From positions 1-64,000 of the forward strand of contig JAKAHV010000001.1 in NCBI GenBank assembly GCA_021825295.1: DNA of 64,000 bases. The letters run 5' to 3'. The translations under genes were made by a program, and so were the position numbers. Below the pieces are notes generated by a model. It ran no database searches. It worked only from the letters and a program-made list of their open reading frames with translations, and was not told the origin of the DNA. Source of the DNA: Nitrospirota bacterium. GTDB taxonomy: Bacteria > Nitrospirota > Thermodesulfovibrionia > Thermodesulfovibrionales > JdFR-88. Position 1 is the first letter of the stretch, and the number at the start of each line of letters is the position of its first letter. This document shows, piece by piece, positions 34,524 to 42,465 of this stretch.

Positions 34524-34891
34524 CTGATGCCCTTCCAGCCCTCCCGGAGCGTCCGCAGAAGCCCCTGCACCCGGTGTATCTTTTCGGGGTCGTTTCTTAT
34601 GTTGGCGGCAGTCAGCTCCTTCAGCATGTATATGTACAGGTCCTGGAGGCGCTGGGCCACCTGCCCCCCCTCCTTCATGTTGAGGGAATTGAGCAGCTCC
34701 GTTACGATGTCTATCGACTTGGACATGTAATGGAGCTTTTTGGCGATGTCCTTCTGTCCCATGTAAAACACCGCCTTGTGCAGAAACTCTATCGCCCCGT
34801 CGTAGAGCAGGATGACCAGGTCCAGCTTCGACTCCGAGGTGTTGACCATGGTCTTCCTGTATGCGTTCGTTGCGTACTCGAGGTTTGTCAT
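34520..34891 (-). CDS. fliS: Flagellin export chaperone FliS
   Basis: A 123-residue helical bundle with the FliS hallmarks 'YRKTMVNTSESKLDLVILLY', 'DGAIEFLHKAV', and 'SIDIVTELLNSLNM'. FliS binds the C-terminus of flagellin and prevents premature polymerisation in the cytosol; in FliW/CsrA systems flagellin partitions between FliS and FliW. The length equals that of the family. It overlaps fliD by four bases. Confidence 0.93.
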   Translation of the reverse strand: MTNLEYATNAYRKTMVNTSESKLDLVILLYDGAIEFLHKAVFYMGQKDIAKKLHYMSKSIDIVTELLNSLNMKEGGQVAQRLQDLYIYMLKELTAANIRNDPEKIHRVQGLLRTLREGWKGIR

Positions 34892-36363
34892 GCAGTGGTA
34901 CCTCCGCTGGTGCTGGTGGATGATGTTGACGATGAGCTTGATGTCGAAGAGCCCAGCATGTTCGTCATGGAGGTGCTTTCACTTGAGAGCGTGCTGAGGG
35001 TCTGCTCCATGGCCGAAAACTCCTGCGTGAGCATCTGCTGTATGACGGCCAGCTTCGTCGACCACTGGTCTTCCTGCTGCTTGTAAAGGGATATTTCGCC
35101 GTTTAATCCCTGCTCCGCGCCCGGGATGATCGTGTTCATGTAGGAGTTCATGGTGGACTGCAGCGACGAGGCCATCTGGTTTACCGCGCCAAGCACCTGG
35201 CTCGGGTTTGCCGCAAGCGCCGCATTCCACGCGGTGGAGTTCAGCGTGAGGTTGCCGTTGTCGTCGTGCGTTATTCCGAGGGCGGCCAGGGAAGTCCCGT
35301 TATAGCTGTTCGTGGTCATGTCGTAGAGGGTCTGACGGAGGCCCTTTGTAAGGCTGTCGCCGTAAAGGGGGCCGGGGATCGACTGGGTGCCAAGCGCCCC
35401 GTTGATTGCGCCCATGACGGTATTGTACGTGGAGATGAAGCTGTTTATCTGCGAAGTGAAACCGGCGTTGTCATTGGCCACGCTCAGCGTTGAGGAGCCC
35501 GTCTGAAGGAGATTGACCGTGACCCCCGTTATCAGGTCCGTTATCGTGTTTGAGGAGCGGGTGACGGCAAGGCCGTTTAGGGTCAGGTTTGCGTCAAGCC
35601 CGGCCATGGACTGCTGCAGGTTCGTGTAAGTCCCGTAGCTGGCCACGGTGCCGTCGGTATTATAAGCAGGATCGAAAGCCAACTGGTTGATGCCGGCGGT
35701 GCCGGTGGCGTCGCCGTAGCCGCTGCCGGTGTCGACCAGCACCTTCAGCCTGTTCGAGGCGCCCGTATTGTTGGAGGTTATCACGAGCTGGTAGCCGCTG
35801 CCGTTGTTTATGACAGACGCGGTCACGCCCGCGCCCGCGGCGTTGATGGCGTCCCTGACGCCGTCCAGGCTGTTTGAGAACGTCTGCGAACCGACATCGA
35901 AGACGTTGTTTGTCGAATCATAGGTGATGGCGACGGGCGTCCCGCTGCCCACCTGTATCTCGAATCCCACATCTCCGGAGTTCGCGACCGGGCTGGCGGT
36001 CTCCGACGAGAAATTCGCCGAGTATATGCTCTGGGCCTGGGCAATCTGGCTCACGGTCATGCTGTATGTGGCCGCGGAGGCGTTAGGGCCCGCGGTGGCC
36101 GTCAGCACGCTCGTGTTAGATGACGTTGCGGCCATCCCGTATATGGTGGGGAGGGCCATGTTCTGCGCCAGGGTATTCAGGGACGAAAGGGAGTTTATGA
36201 GGCCGCCGTAGGAGCTTATCTCCGCCTGATCGGCGGCCACCTTGCTTTGCAGGTCGACCAGGGGCTGGCTGTCGGCCTGTATGATGGTGTTGATTATCTG
36301 CTGGGTGTTAAGCCCCGAGTAGGCACCGGTAGAGCTTGTTACCAGTCCCGTCCACTCCGCCAT
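34888..36363 (-). CDS. fliD: Flagellar filament cap protein FliD
   Basis: A 491-residue cap protein. The N-terminal D0/D1 region holds 'TGAYSGLNTQQIINTIIQAD', the middle contains Ser/Thr/Asn-rich beta domains and FlgI_IN-type repeats, and the C-terminal helices include 'YKQQEDQWSTKLAVIQQMLT' with a Ser-rich low-complexity tail. It forms the pentameric cap that folds flagellin at the tip. One base separates its start from the flaG stop. Few cysteines, as usual for exported axial proteins. Ser/Thr richness would permit O-glycosylation, but nothing shows it is modified. Confidence 0.93.
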   Translation of the reverse strand: MAEWTGLVTSSTGAYSGLNTQQIINTIIQADSQPLVDLQSKVAADQAEISSYGGLINSLSSLNTLAQNMALPTIYGMAATSSNTSVLTATAGPNASAATYSMTVSQIAQAQSIYSANFSSETASPVANSGDVGFEIQVGSGTPVAITYDSTNNVFDVGSQTFSNSLDGVRDAINAAGAGVTASVINNGSGYQLVITSNNTGASNRLKVLVDTGSGYGDATGTAGINQLAFDPAYNTDGTVASYGTYTNLQQSMAGLDANLTLNGLAVTRSSNTITDLITGVTVNLLQTGSSTLSVANDNAGFTSQINSFISTYNTVMGAINGALGTQSIPGPLYGDSLTKGLRQTLYDMTTNSYNGTSLAALGITHDDNGNLTLNSTAWNAALAANPSQVLGAVNQMASSLQSTMNSYMNTIIPGAEQGLNGEISLYKQQEDQWSTKLAVIQQMLTQEFSAMEQTLSTLSSESTSMTNMLGSSTSSSSSTSSTSTSGGTTA

Positions 36364-36364
36364 C

Positions 36365-36709
36365 TTACGCCTCCTTGCTGAAAAGGTTTTTCACAAGTCC
36401 GGCCAGTTCCTTTTTTAACGAGGGTGCCTGCTCGGGTGGTATCTGCATGATCAGCTTGCCCTTGCCGTCCAGAATCCGGATGACGACTTTCTTGTTGTCG
36501 TCCACCGCAAAGACCGCCCGGTCTTTTGAAACCGCGCCTTCATCCGCTTCACCCTTTTTAGCTTCCACCCGCGCCGCCCGCGTCTGCAACACGGTACTCG
36601 ATGCCGCAGGACCCGGGACAGGCCGGGCGGCCGGTTTCTGGCCTTCCGCCGATGCGGCCCGTGCGGCCCCCATCTCCACAGTCCCCGCCGCAATGCCGTT
36701 AATGTTCAT
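36365..36709 (-). CDS. flaG: FlaG family protein
   Basis: 114 residues. The variable Ala-rich N-terminus is followed by the FlaG core 'VFAVDDNKKVVIRILDGKGK' and 'IMQIPPEQAPSLKKELAGLV'. FlaG proteins influence filament length and are usually found next to fliD, as here. The start has GGAG seven bases upstream, just beyond a hairpin that follows flagellin. Function at molecular level remains unclear for the family. Confidence 0.85.
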   Translation of the reverse strand: MNINGIAAGTVEMGAARAASAEGQKPAARPVPGPAASSTVLQTRAARVEAKKGEADEGAVSKDRAVFAVDDNKKVVIRILDGKGKLIMQIPPEQAPSLKKELAGLVKNLFSKEA

Positions 36710-36728
36710 CTGCCCGCTCCTTTAAAAT

Positions 36729-36763
36729 GGGCGGAAGGGGATGAGAAGCTCCCCTTCCCGCCC
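36729..36763 (-). terminator. Hairpin between flagellin and flaG
   Basis: GGGCGGAAGGGGA (36729-36741) pairs with TCCCCTTCCCGCCC (36750-36763), with an ATTTTAAA tract in the minus direction. It should end most flagellin transcripts and allow partial readthrough to flaG-fliD. Confidence 0.65.
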
Positions 36764-36775
36764 GTTTTTGATCGT

Positions 36776-37594
36776 TTACTGCAGGAGTTTGAGCACCATC
36801 TGCGGCTGCGAGTTGGCCTGCGCCAGGACCGAGATGCCGGCCTGCTGCAAGACCATGTCCTTCGTCATCTCCGCGGTCTCCGCCGCGAAGTCCGCGTCCA
36901 CTATCTGCGACCTGGCTGCCGTGGTGTTCTCCTGGACGTTCTGGAGGTTCGCCACCTGGGTGTCGAGCCTGTTGCTGTCCGCGCCGAGCGTCCCCTGGTC
37001 GGAACTGAGCGTGCCAAGCGCCGTTGAGACCGTGCTGATGGCGGCCTGCGCGTTGGCCTGGGTCGTAAGGTCGGCGCTGTTCAGGCCCAGCGCGCCCGAG
37101 GTCACGGCCACGGTCGATATGGCCAACTGGTCGTTGCTGGTGTTCTCATAGCCGATCTGGAACGTGATGGAGGTGGCGCTGTTGAGGACGGATGTGCCGT
37201 TGAACTTTGTCTGGTTGGCTATGGTGTCAATTTCATTCTTGAGCGCCTGGAACTCCGAGTCGATCGAAGTGAGGTCGTTGTTGTAAGAGCCGTCGGCCGC
37301 CTCGACCGAAAGCTCGTTCATCCTCTGCAGGGCGTCCTGGATCTGGTTCATCGCGCCCATCATGGTCTGCACCATGGAGTTTGCGTTATTGGCGTTGTTC
37401 ACCGCCTGCCCAAGGCCGTTTATCTGCGCTGTCATGTTGCTTGCGATTGCGTAGCCGGCGGCGTCGTCCTTTGCCGAGTTGATCTTGAGGCCCGACGAGA
37501 GCCTCTCCATGGCCGTCTTCAGGTCGTTTCCGGTGGCCCACAGGTTCCTCTGAGCATCGATAGACGCGATGTTAGTGTTGATAACCAGAGACAT
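36776..37594 (-). CDS. fliC: Flagellin
   Basis: A 272-residue filament subunit. The N-terminal D0/D1 helices begin 'MSLVINTNIASIDAQRNLWA' and include 'RLSSGLKINSAKDDAAGYAI'. The C-terminal D1/D0 includes 'SQIVDADFAAETAEMTKDMV' and ends 'PQMVLKLLQ'. The central variable domain is very small, giving a minimal flagellin. Ser/Thr in the D1 loops are potential glycosylation sites, and a glycosyltransferase cluster lies immediately upstream. Expression is set by a sigma-28 promoter and a leader with CsrA-type sites. Confidence 0.96.
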   Translation of the reverse strand: MSLVINTNIASIDAQRNLWATGNDLKTAMERLSSGLKINSAKDDAAGYAIASNMTAQINGLGQAVNNANNANSMVQTMMGAMNQIQDALQRMNELSVEAADGSYNNDLTSIDSEFQALKNEIDTIANQTKFNGTSVLNSATSITFQIGYENTSNDQLAISTVAVTSGALGLNSADLTTQANAQAAISTVSTALGTLSSDQGTLGADSNRLDTQVANLQNVQENTTAARSQIVDADFAAETAEMTKDMVLQQAGISVLAQANSQPQMVLKLLQ

Positions 37595-37601
37595 GTCTTT
37601 T

Positions 37602-37637
37602 TCCTCCGTGAAATTTTTGTTCCGGCATCCTTGCCGG
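37602..37637 (-). promoter_or_regulatory. CsrA-type binding sites in the flagellin leader
   Basis: The hairpin CCGGCAAGGATGCCGG (37622-37637) places AGGA in its loop on a 6-bp stem, the preferred CsrA target. The Shine-Dalgarno region ACGGAGGA (37602-37609) is a second GGA site. In B. subtilis CsrA represses hag by just such a pair. Confidence 0.75.
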
Positions 37638-37757
37638 TTTTAAAGGGTTTTACATTTTAATGCCCTCTGTCCCGGTCCCATGACCCCGGGCGGGCAGGCG
37701 CCTTGAAAATCTCTTGAGTCACCCCCTTTTCGCGCCTTTTGAAACCCTTTAATTCAC

Positions 37758-37785
37758 TTATCGGAACATGCGGGGAAAAACTTTA
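37758..37785 (-). promoter_or_regulatory. Sigma-28 (FliA) promoter of flagellin
   Basis: On the minus strand TAAAGTTT (37778-37785) is followed after 12 bases by TCCGATAA (37758-37765). This nearly matches the sigma-28 consensus TAAAGTTT-N11-GCCGATAA. It gives a leader of about 155 bases before fliC. Confidence 0.85.
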
Positions 37786-37859
37786 AACAGCGAACACGGC
37801 TGCCCGGCGGCAAATGCATATACACGACAAATCTTTGATTTTTATGAATAAATATATTC

Positions 37860-38966
37860 TCAAAGCCCTCCGGGACCTGAATCAAATCCGGCCTCGGCGG
37901 CCTGCAGGGACACGTCCTCGCGCTCCTGCCTGGATTCGGCGATGCCTTTCATCTTGCAAGCCCTGAAGACCCACCAGTATGCCGCGTGCAGTTGCTGCCA
38001 TACCCTGGAGTCCACCCCAAGGTTCTGTTTTAGTTTGATATTCACAGCCGTATCGAGGTCCATGGTGGATTTTTTCATGGCATCGAAGCCGGCCTCTATC
38101 TCGCTCCATTTTTCTGCCTCCCGGACTTCGGTCCAGCGCTGGACGGCGGGGTCCGCGTGCATGGCGCTGAAGATATACTGCGACCTGCCCTGTTTCACCA
38201 GCCGCTTGCAGAAATCATCAAACGTCACGGGCCGGGACATGAAGGAAACGGCGTTTTTGTTGAAGACGACTTTCAAACCCGCCTTGGAGAGGCGGTATCC
38301 AAGTTCTATGTCCTCGCACCCGAAGCGGAACTCCGGATTAAAGACGCCATGCTCGATCAGGAAATCCCTCTTGCAGGAGACCCTGCCGCCCCAAAAAAAA
38401 CTGTAGTCCAGTATGTCCCCGTGTTTTATGTGGGGATAGGAGAACAAAAAGCAGCCGACCTCCGTGATGAAATTCATAAGCGGCGTAACCGAAAGAGCCG
38501 GGGACCAGCCGGTATAGTTCAGGACCGCGAAATCCGGCTGCTGATACTGCCCGTGCGTCCCCAGATGCTCCTCCAGAAGCGTCGGCGCCGCAACGTCGTC
38601 GTCGTCGCAGAAAAAAAGTATCCGGCCGCGGGACGCGTAGATGCCGTGGTTCCTTGCCGAGGCCAGCCCCGCATTTTTCTGCCGGAAATACCTTATGGGC
38701 AGCCTCCCCGCAAAGGACGCCGCCACTTCCCCGGTGCCGTCGGAGGAGCCGTCGTCTATGACGATGACTTCGAATTTGTCCCTGCCCAGGGTCTGGGCAA
38801 GGAGGCCTTCAAGCGCGCCTCCAAAAAGCTCCGCGCGGTTGTATGTGCAGATTATCACGCTCAGGGGGAGGGAGAGGGTATTTTCCCCTCCCCGCGTTAA
38901 ATCTTTGGAAGAAATATCCGTCCCGTTTAAGCCCGCTGCAAAACGATCCTCATCCGCCTTATGCAT
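37860..38966 (-). CDS. Family 2 glycosyltransferase
   Basis: 368 residues. The GT-A fold starts at residue 33 ('SVIICTYNRAELFGGALEGL'), with 'VIVIDDGSSDGT' and the metal-binding 'ILFFCDDDDVAAP' (DxD-type). The acceptor side 'FGCEDIELGYRLSKAG' carries the ED motif of GT2 enzymes. A 120-residue helical tail follows. It overlaps the large upstream gene by eight bases and is the last of a three-gene glycan operon that ends next to flagellin. Transfer of a sugar to flagellin or to a surface glycan is inferred from position only. Confidence 0.88.
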   Translation of the reverse strand: MHKADEDRFAAGLNGTDISSKDLTRGGENTLSLPLSVIICTYNRAELFGGALEGLLAQTLGRDKFEVIVIDDGSSDGTGEVAASFAGRLPIRYFRQKNAGLASARNHGIYASRGRILFFCDDDDVAAPTLLEEHLGTHGQYQQPDFAVLNYTGWSPALSVTPLMNFITEVGCFLFSYPHIKHGDILDYSFFWGGRVSCKRDFLIEHGVFNPEFRFGCEDIELGYRLSKAGLKVVFNKNAVSFMSRPVTFDDFCKRLVKQGRSQYIFSAMHADPAVQRWTEVREAEKWSEIEAGFDAMKKSTMDLDTAVNIKLKQNLGVDSRVWQQLHAAYWWVFRACKMKGIAESRQEREDVSLQAAEAGFDSGPGGL

Positions 38967-41900
38967 AGGATTCCATTATCCTGAAGGCCTCGGATTTGGA
39001 TAAACTCCTGTTCCGGGACAGGTAATTACCCATGGACATTCGCGCCTCCTCATAGCTGTAATTTTCAACCGGTTTCCGCATGCTGTGGTCAACGGGTACG
39101 GCATCCACAATTCCCATTTTCAGTCCAAGCCGCTCTATCGTGCACGGCCAGACAAAATCATAGCCCCACCCCATGGGGGACGACTCATCGAACGGGAAAA
39201 AATGGGGGATGATATCCCTCCGCAGGGAAAAAAGGGGGCCGATTTCAACGAACCGCGTCCTCCTCGCCTCAAGACCCGCCAACTGCTCGACAAAATGGTG
39301 GTCTATGAAACTGTTATGGGTCCGGGCCGGCTGGGCGAGGGCAAAATCATGCCTGGCCACAATATCAAGATATCTGTCGAGGAAGCCGTCGCATATTTTT
39401 ATGTCATCGTCGCAGACAATCACATAGTCATACCTGCCAAGGTCCTCCTCCGAAAGCATTTTATTGAGCAAGGCAAACTTCGGCGCCGCATCGAATTGCC
39501 AGCACGTGACCCTTCTGACGTGTTTACTGGAGGCCGCACCCCCGATTGACGCCCATTTCTGGGTAACACGCCACTTGCCGGGGGAGTTAAACCGGCTTAC
39601 AATTTCATCGATGTTGTTCTTCCGGCCGGACAAATATACGCCCGTCACCAGCACGTCTCCCGCGTCCTTCCGCATTGCCCCGCGCCGCCCCTCCGGTGCC
39701 CGTCCGGCATCGATTACGCTTCTCATCATGCCGGCCAATTCCATGCCAACTTTTTCAAACGAGTAATTTTTATCGATAAAATCCCTCGCGTTTTGGGCTA
39801 TCCGGCTCCAGAGGCCGCCGTCTGAATATAACCTGACCACGCACTCGGCGAATCCGTCCGGGGAATCCGCAATCAATGCGGTCTCCCCGGATACAAGGCC
39901 CATTCCCTCGGCCCCGGCCGAAGTGGTGACCACGGGGAGCCCATGCGCCATTGCCTCTCCGATCTTGCCCTTCATGCCTGCGCCGTACCTGAGCGGCGCG
40001 ATGGAAATTCTTGCCTTCCTTAAATATGGCCCCGTCTCCGGCACGTGCCCGGTGACGGTGATATCCCCGCCTTGAAGGGACGAGATTTCCCTGGGGGGAA
40101 GAGGCCCTACAATCGTCAGGGTCATCTCCGGCACCTTCGTCTTGATCCTGGGGAAAATCTCGCTGGCGAAATACCTGACCGCGTCCACGTTGGGCAGATG
40201 ATTGAAATTCCCGACAAAAAGCAGGCCGCTCCGGCCGTTCAATTCCAAAGGGCTTCTGTCCGCCGCGTGGATATTCGGGATTACAAAGTGTTTCGCGCCG
40301 GGGAGATGATTTTTTATGTGGTCCCAGTCGCTCTCCGTTATGGTTATGACGGCGTCGGCCTTGCCATAAATACCCAGTTCATCCTTTTTCGTGGCTTCGG
40401 CCTTCTTCAGCAATGCCTTGTCGCCGTTGACCCTGGCCATCCTCTGCTCCCGCACGAAATGTATGTCCACGGTGTCTATCAGTATCCTGGTGCGCGGTGA
40501 GAGGGCCCTTATTTCAGGCAGATACTGAATGGCGATGTCGTAGAAGGACAATATCGCAATCTCATAGAACCTGTCTGAAAGTATCCTTTTCAAATCGGCC
40601 TGCCCGGTGTCCGCGGCATGGACCTCGACTCCCAGCGACCTCAAAACTTCAATGTAATATTCCTGGTCCCTGCCTGTGCGGGCAATGAATGTGACGTGGT
40701 AATTCCGGTCCCTCAGAAGGCGGATGATCGAAAAAAGCCTGACTGCCCCAGACGCCATGTCGAACCAGGGCAGATATTTGTCGATTATCAGGATATTGCC
40801 GGCCGTTTTATGCCCGCTTTCGCAGGCCGCATTCCCGGCTGCGGGAGGGTCCTGAGATTTTTCCCCGCATGCATCCTGCCCGGCCGCGCGCCCGGTGCCC
40901 AGGGCGAGCAGGGCGTCGGCGTCGCCCGGCGACACATCAAGTATCTTCCCGTAGGTCCGCATTGCCTCTTCCCGGCACCCGGATTCATGGAGGACCCTGG
41001 CCAGGTTTTTCAGCGCCGCGAGGTTCTTCGAATCCGAGGCCACCGCGTGGCGCAGGCAGAAAAGGGCTTTCGGTTTTTCGCCCAGAAGCGCATAATTCGT
41101 GCCGGTGAAATCCAGCACGTGCGAATTCATCGAGGAACCGGCGGACAGGATTTTCGCGAATTCCCTTTTTTCGCTGTCCGGGGCGCCGGAAAATTTCAGG
41201 GCTCGTCCGTTGTGGTAATTCCGCGCCATCGTCTTGATGGTAAACCTCAGCGACCTATCCAGGTATCTTACCGCCGCCTTCGCGTCCACCCCTTTCAGCG
41301 CCGAGCCCAGGAACTGGCAGGCTGCCGCCTCATCCTCAGCGTATTTGCCCTCCGGGGGTGTCTTGAGCACTGCGCCCGCGCCGCACGCCGTCAATGCGGA
41401 CTTCGTCGCCTCGAGCCACGCGCGCCCGAATTTCATGTCCGGCTCCAGGTGATTTCCCTCGCCCCACTCGTTCCATGCGTTTATGAACACGATATCGTCG
41501 TCCAGATTGCGCCCGCCAAGCGTATCCAGCGTGCGGCCGAGCCACCATTCATAGAGAGGGGGCGTGGCCCCAAGAAAAACAAATGCCTTCGTTGATCTGC
41601 GGGCCGTGTTGTCCCATGACGGAGTCACGCAGGGGAACCTCTTGAAGGGCTGGATCTCCTTTGCGGCCATGTGCAGCACGGCATCACGGTAGGGACTGAC
41701 CCAGTTGCCGTTGTCGAGTTTGACCCCGACCGGAGCCAGGCTCCTCCAGTCGGGCTGAAATTCCACTGACGCGTCGAAACCGATGGCCTCGGGGCCCTCG
41801 ATTTCATTGCCGAAGCTCTCCACCCTGCAGAGGTAGAGGCCGGGCAGGCCGAGTCTTTCCGCCTCCTTTCTCCAGAGCGCGGCCGTCCCCCCGGGATCGG

Positions 41901-42465
41901 GAAGATCGGCCGACTTGTAAACGAGAAGAAGCGGTTTGCCCTTCACCTTTATGTACCTGCTGTCCCGGAAAATGTTGCAGAGCCACCGGATGTGGTCAAT
42001 GTCATCCTCCCGGCTGTAATTCTGATCGATGAGCACATCGTTCATGCCGCCGTCCCAAGCCCTCGTCCATCTTTCGTTGGCCCAGCAGAGGCAGAAGGGG
42101 AAATCGGGCCTGCCGGAGGCCAGCACCTCCTGCAAGGGGCGCCCAAGCGGCGTCCTCCCCTTGAACCAGTAATGGTAATAGCAGAAACCGTAGATGCCGT
42201 ACTGCCTGGCAAGATCGGCCTGGGCCTCCCTGGTTTCGGCCAGGCGAAGATCGTAGAACCCGAGATCGGCGGGCAGATGCGGCTGATAATGTCCGGGGAA
42301 GAGCGGCTTTGCCTTCGCGACGTTCGTCCATTCAGTGAAACCTTTTCCCCAGGCGCTGTCGTTTTCCGGTATGGGGTGATATTGCGGAAGATAAAAAGCT
42401 ATCAGTTTCGGGTGTGTTTCCCTTTCCTTGTCCATGCCCGTCCTTTCCCTTGTCCCTGGCTTCAC
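38959..42465 (-). CDS. Multidomain glycan protein: WbsX/GH99-like, TPR, GT4, C-terminal GT-A-like
   Basis: 1168 residues. Residues 18-360 are a WbsX (GH99-like) domain ('IAFYLPQYHPIPENDSAWGK', 'FINAWNEWGEGNHLEPD'). About 380-525 are TPR-like. About 557-915 are a GT4 GT-B enzyme ('LLFVGNFNHLPNVDAVRYFA', 'ISIAPLRYGAGMKGKIGEAM'). About 938-1168 are a putative GT-A domain with 'VIVCDDDIKICDG'. Such WbsX-GT fusions occur in O-antigen and surface-glycan clusters. The start is taken at GTG 42465, which overlaps the preceding stop (GTGA); ATG at 42435 with AAGGA upstream is an alternative. No membrane segments, so a cytosolic assembly role is likely. Substrates unknown. Confidence 0.85.
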   Translation of the reverse strand: MKPGTRERTGMDKERETHPKLIAFYLPQYHPIPENDSAWGKGFTEWTNVAKAKPLFPGHYQPHLPADLGFYDLRLAETREAQADLARQYGIYGFCYYHYWFKGRTPLGRPLQEVLASGRPDFPFCLCWANERWTRAWDGGMNDVLIDQNYSREDDIDHIRWLCNIFRDSRYIKVKGKPLLLVYKSADLPDPGGTAALWRKEAERLGLPGLYLCRVESFGNEIEGPEAIGFDASVEFQPDWRSLAPVGVKLDNGNWVSPYRDAVLHMAAKEIQPFKRFPCVTPSWDNTARRSTKAFVFLGATPPLYEWWLGRTLDTLGGRNLDDDIVFINAWNEWGEGNHLEPDMKFGRAWLEATKSALTACGAGAVLKTPPEGKYAEDEAAACQFLGSALKGVDAKAAVRYLDRSLRFTIKTMARNYHNGRALKFSGAPDSEKREFAKILSAGSSMNSHVLDFTGTNYALLGEKPKALFCLRHAVASDSKNLAALKNLARVLHESGCREEAMRTYGKILDVSPGDADALLALGTGRAAGQDACGEKSQDPPAAGNAACESGHKTAGNILIIDKYLPWFDMASGAVRLFSIIRLLRDRNYHVTFIARTGRDQEYYIEVLRSLGVEVHAADTGQADLKRILSDRFYEIAILSFYDIAIQYLPEIRALSPRTRILIDTVDIHFVREQRMARVNGDKALLKKAEATKKDELGIYGKADAVITITESDWDHIKNHLPGAKHFVIPNIHAADRSPLELNGRSGLLFVGNFNHLPNVDAVRYFASEIFPRIKTKVPEMTLTIVGPLPPREISSLQGGDITVTGHVPETGPYLRKARISIAPLRYGAGMKGKIGEAMAHGLPVVTTSAGAEGMGLVSGETALIADSPDGFAECVVRLYSDGGLWSRIAQNARDFIDKNYSFEKVGMELAGMMRSVIDAGRAPEGRRGAMRKDAGDVLVTGVYLSGRKNNIDEIVSRFNSPGKWRVTQKWASIGGAASSKHVRRVTCWQFDAAPKFALLNKMLSEEDLGRYDYVIVCDDDIKICDGFLDRYLDIVARHDFALAQPARTHNSFIDHHFVEQLAGLEARRTRFVEIGPLFSLRRDIIPHFFPFDESSPMGWGYDFVWPCTIERLGLKMGIVDAVPVDHSMRKPVENYSYEEARMSMGNYLSRNRSLSKSEAFRIMESYA

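Noticed and set aside
40618-41595. A 325-codon plus-strand frame
   Set aside because: Antisense of the WbsX-GT4 gene; no domain.
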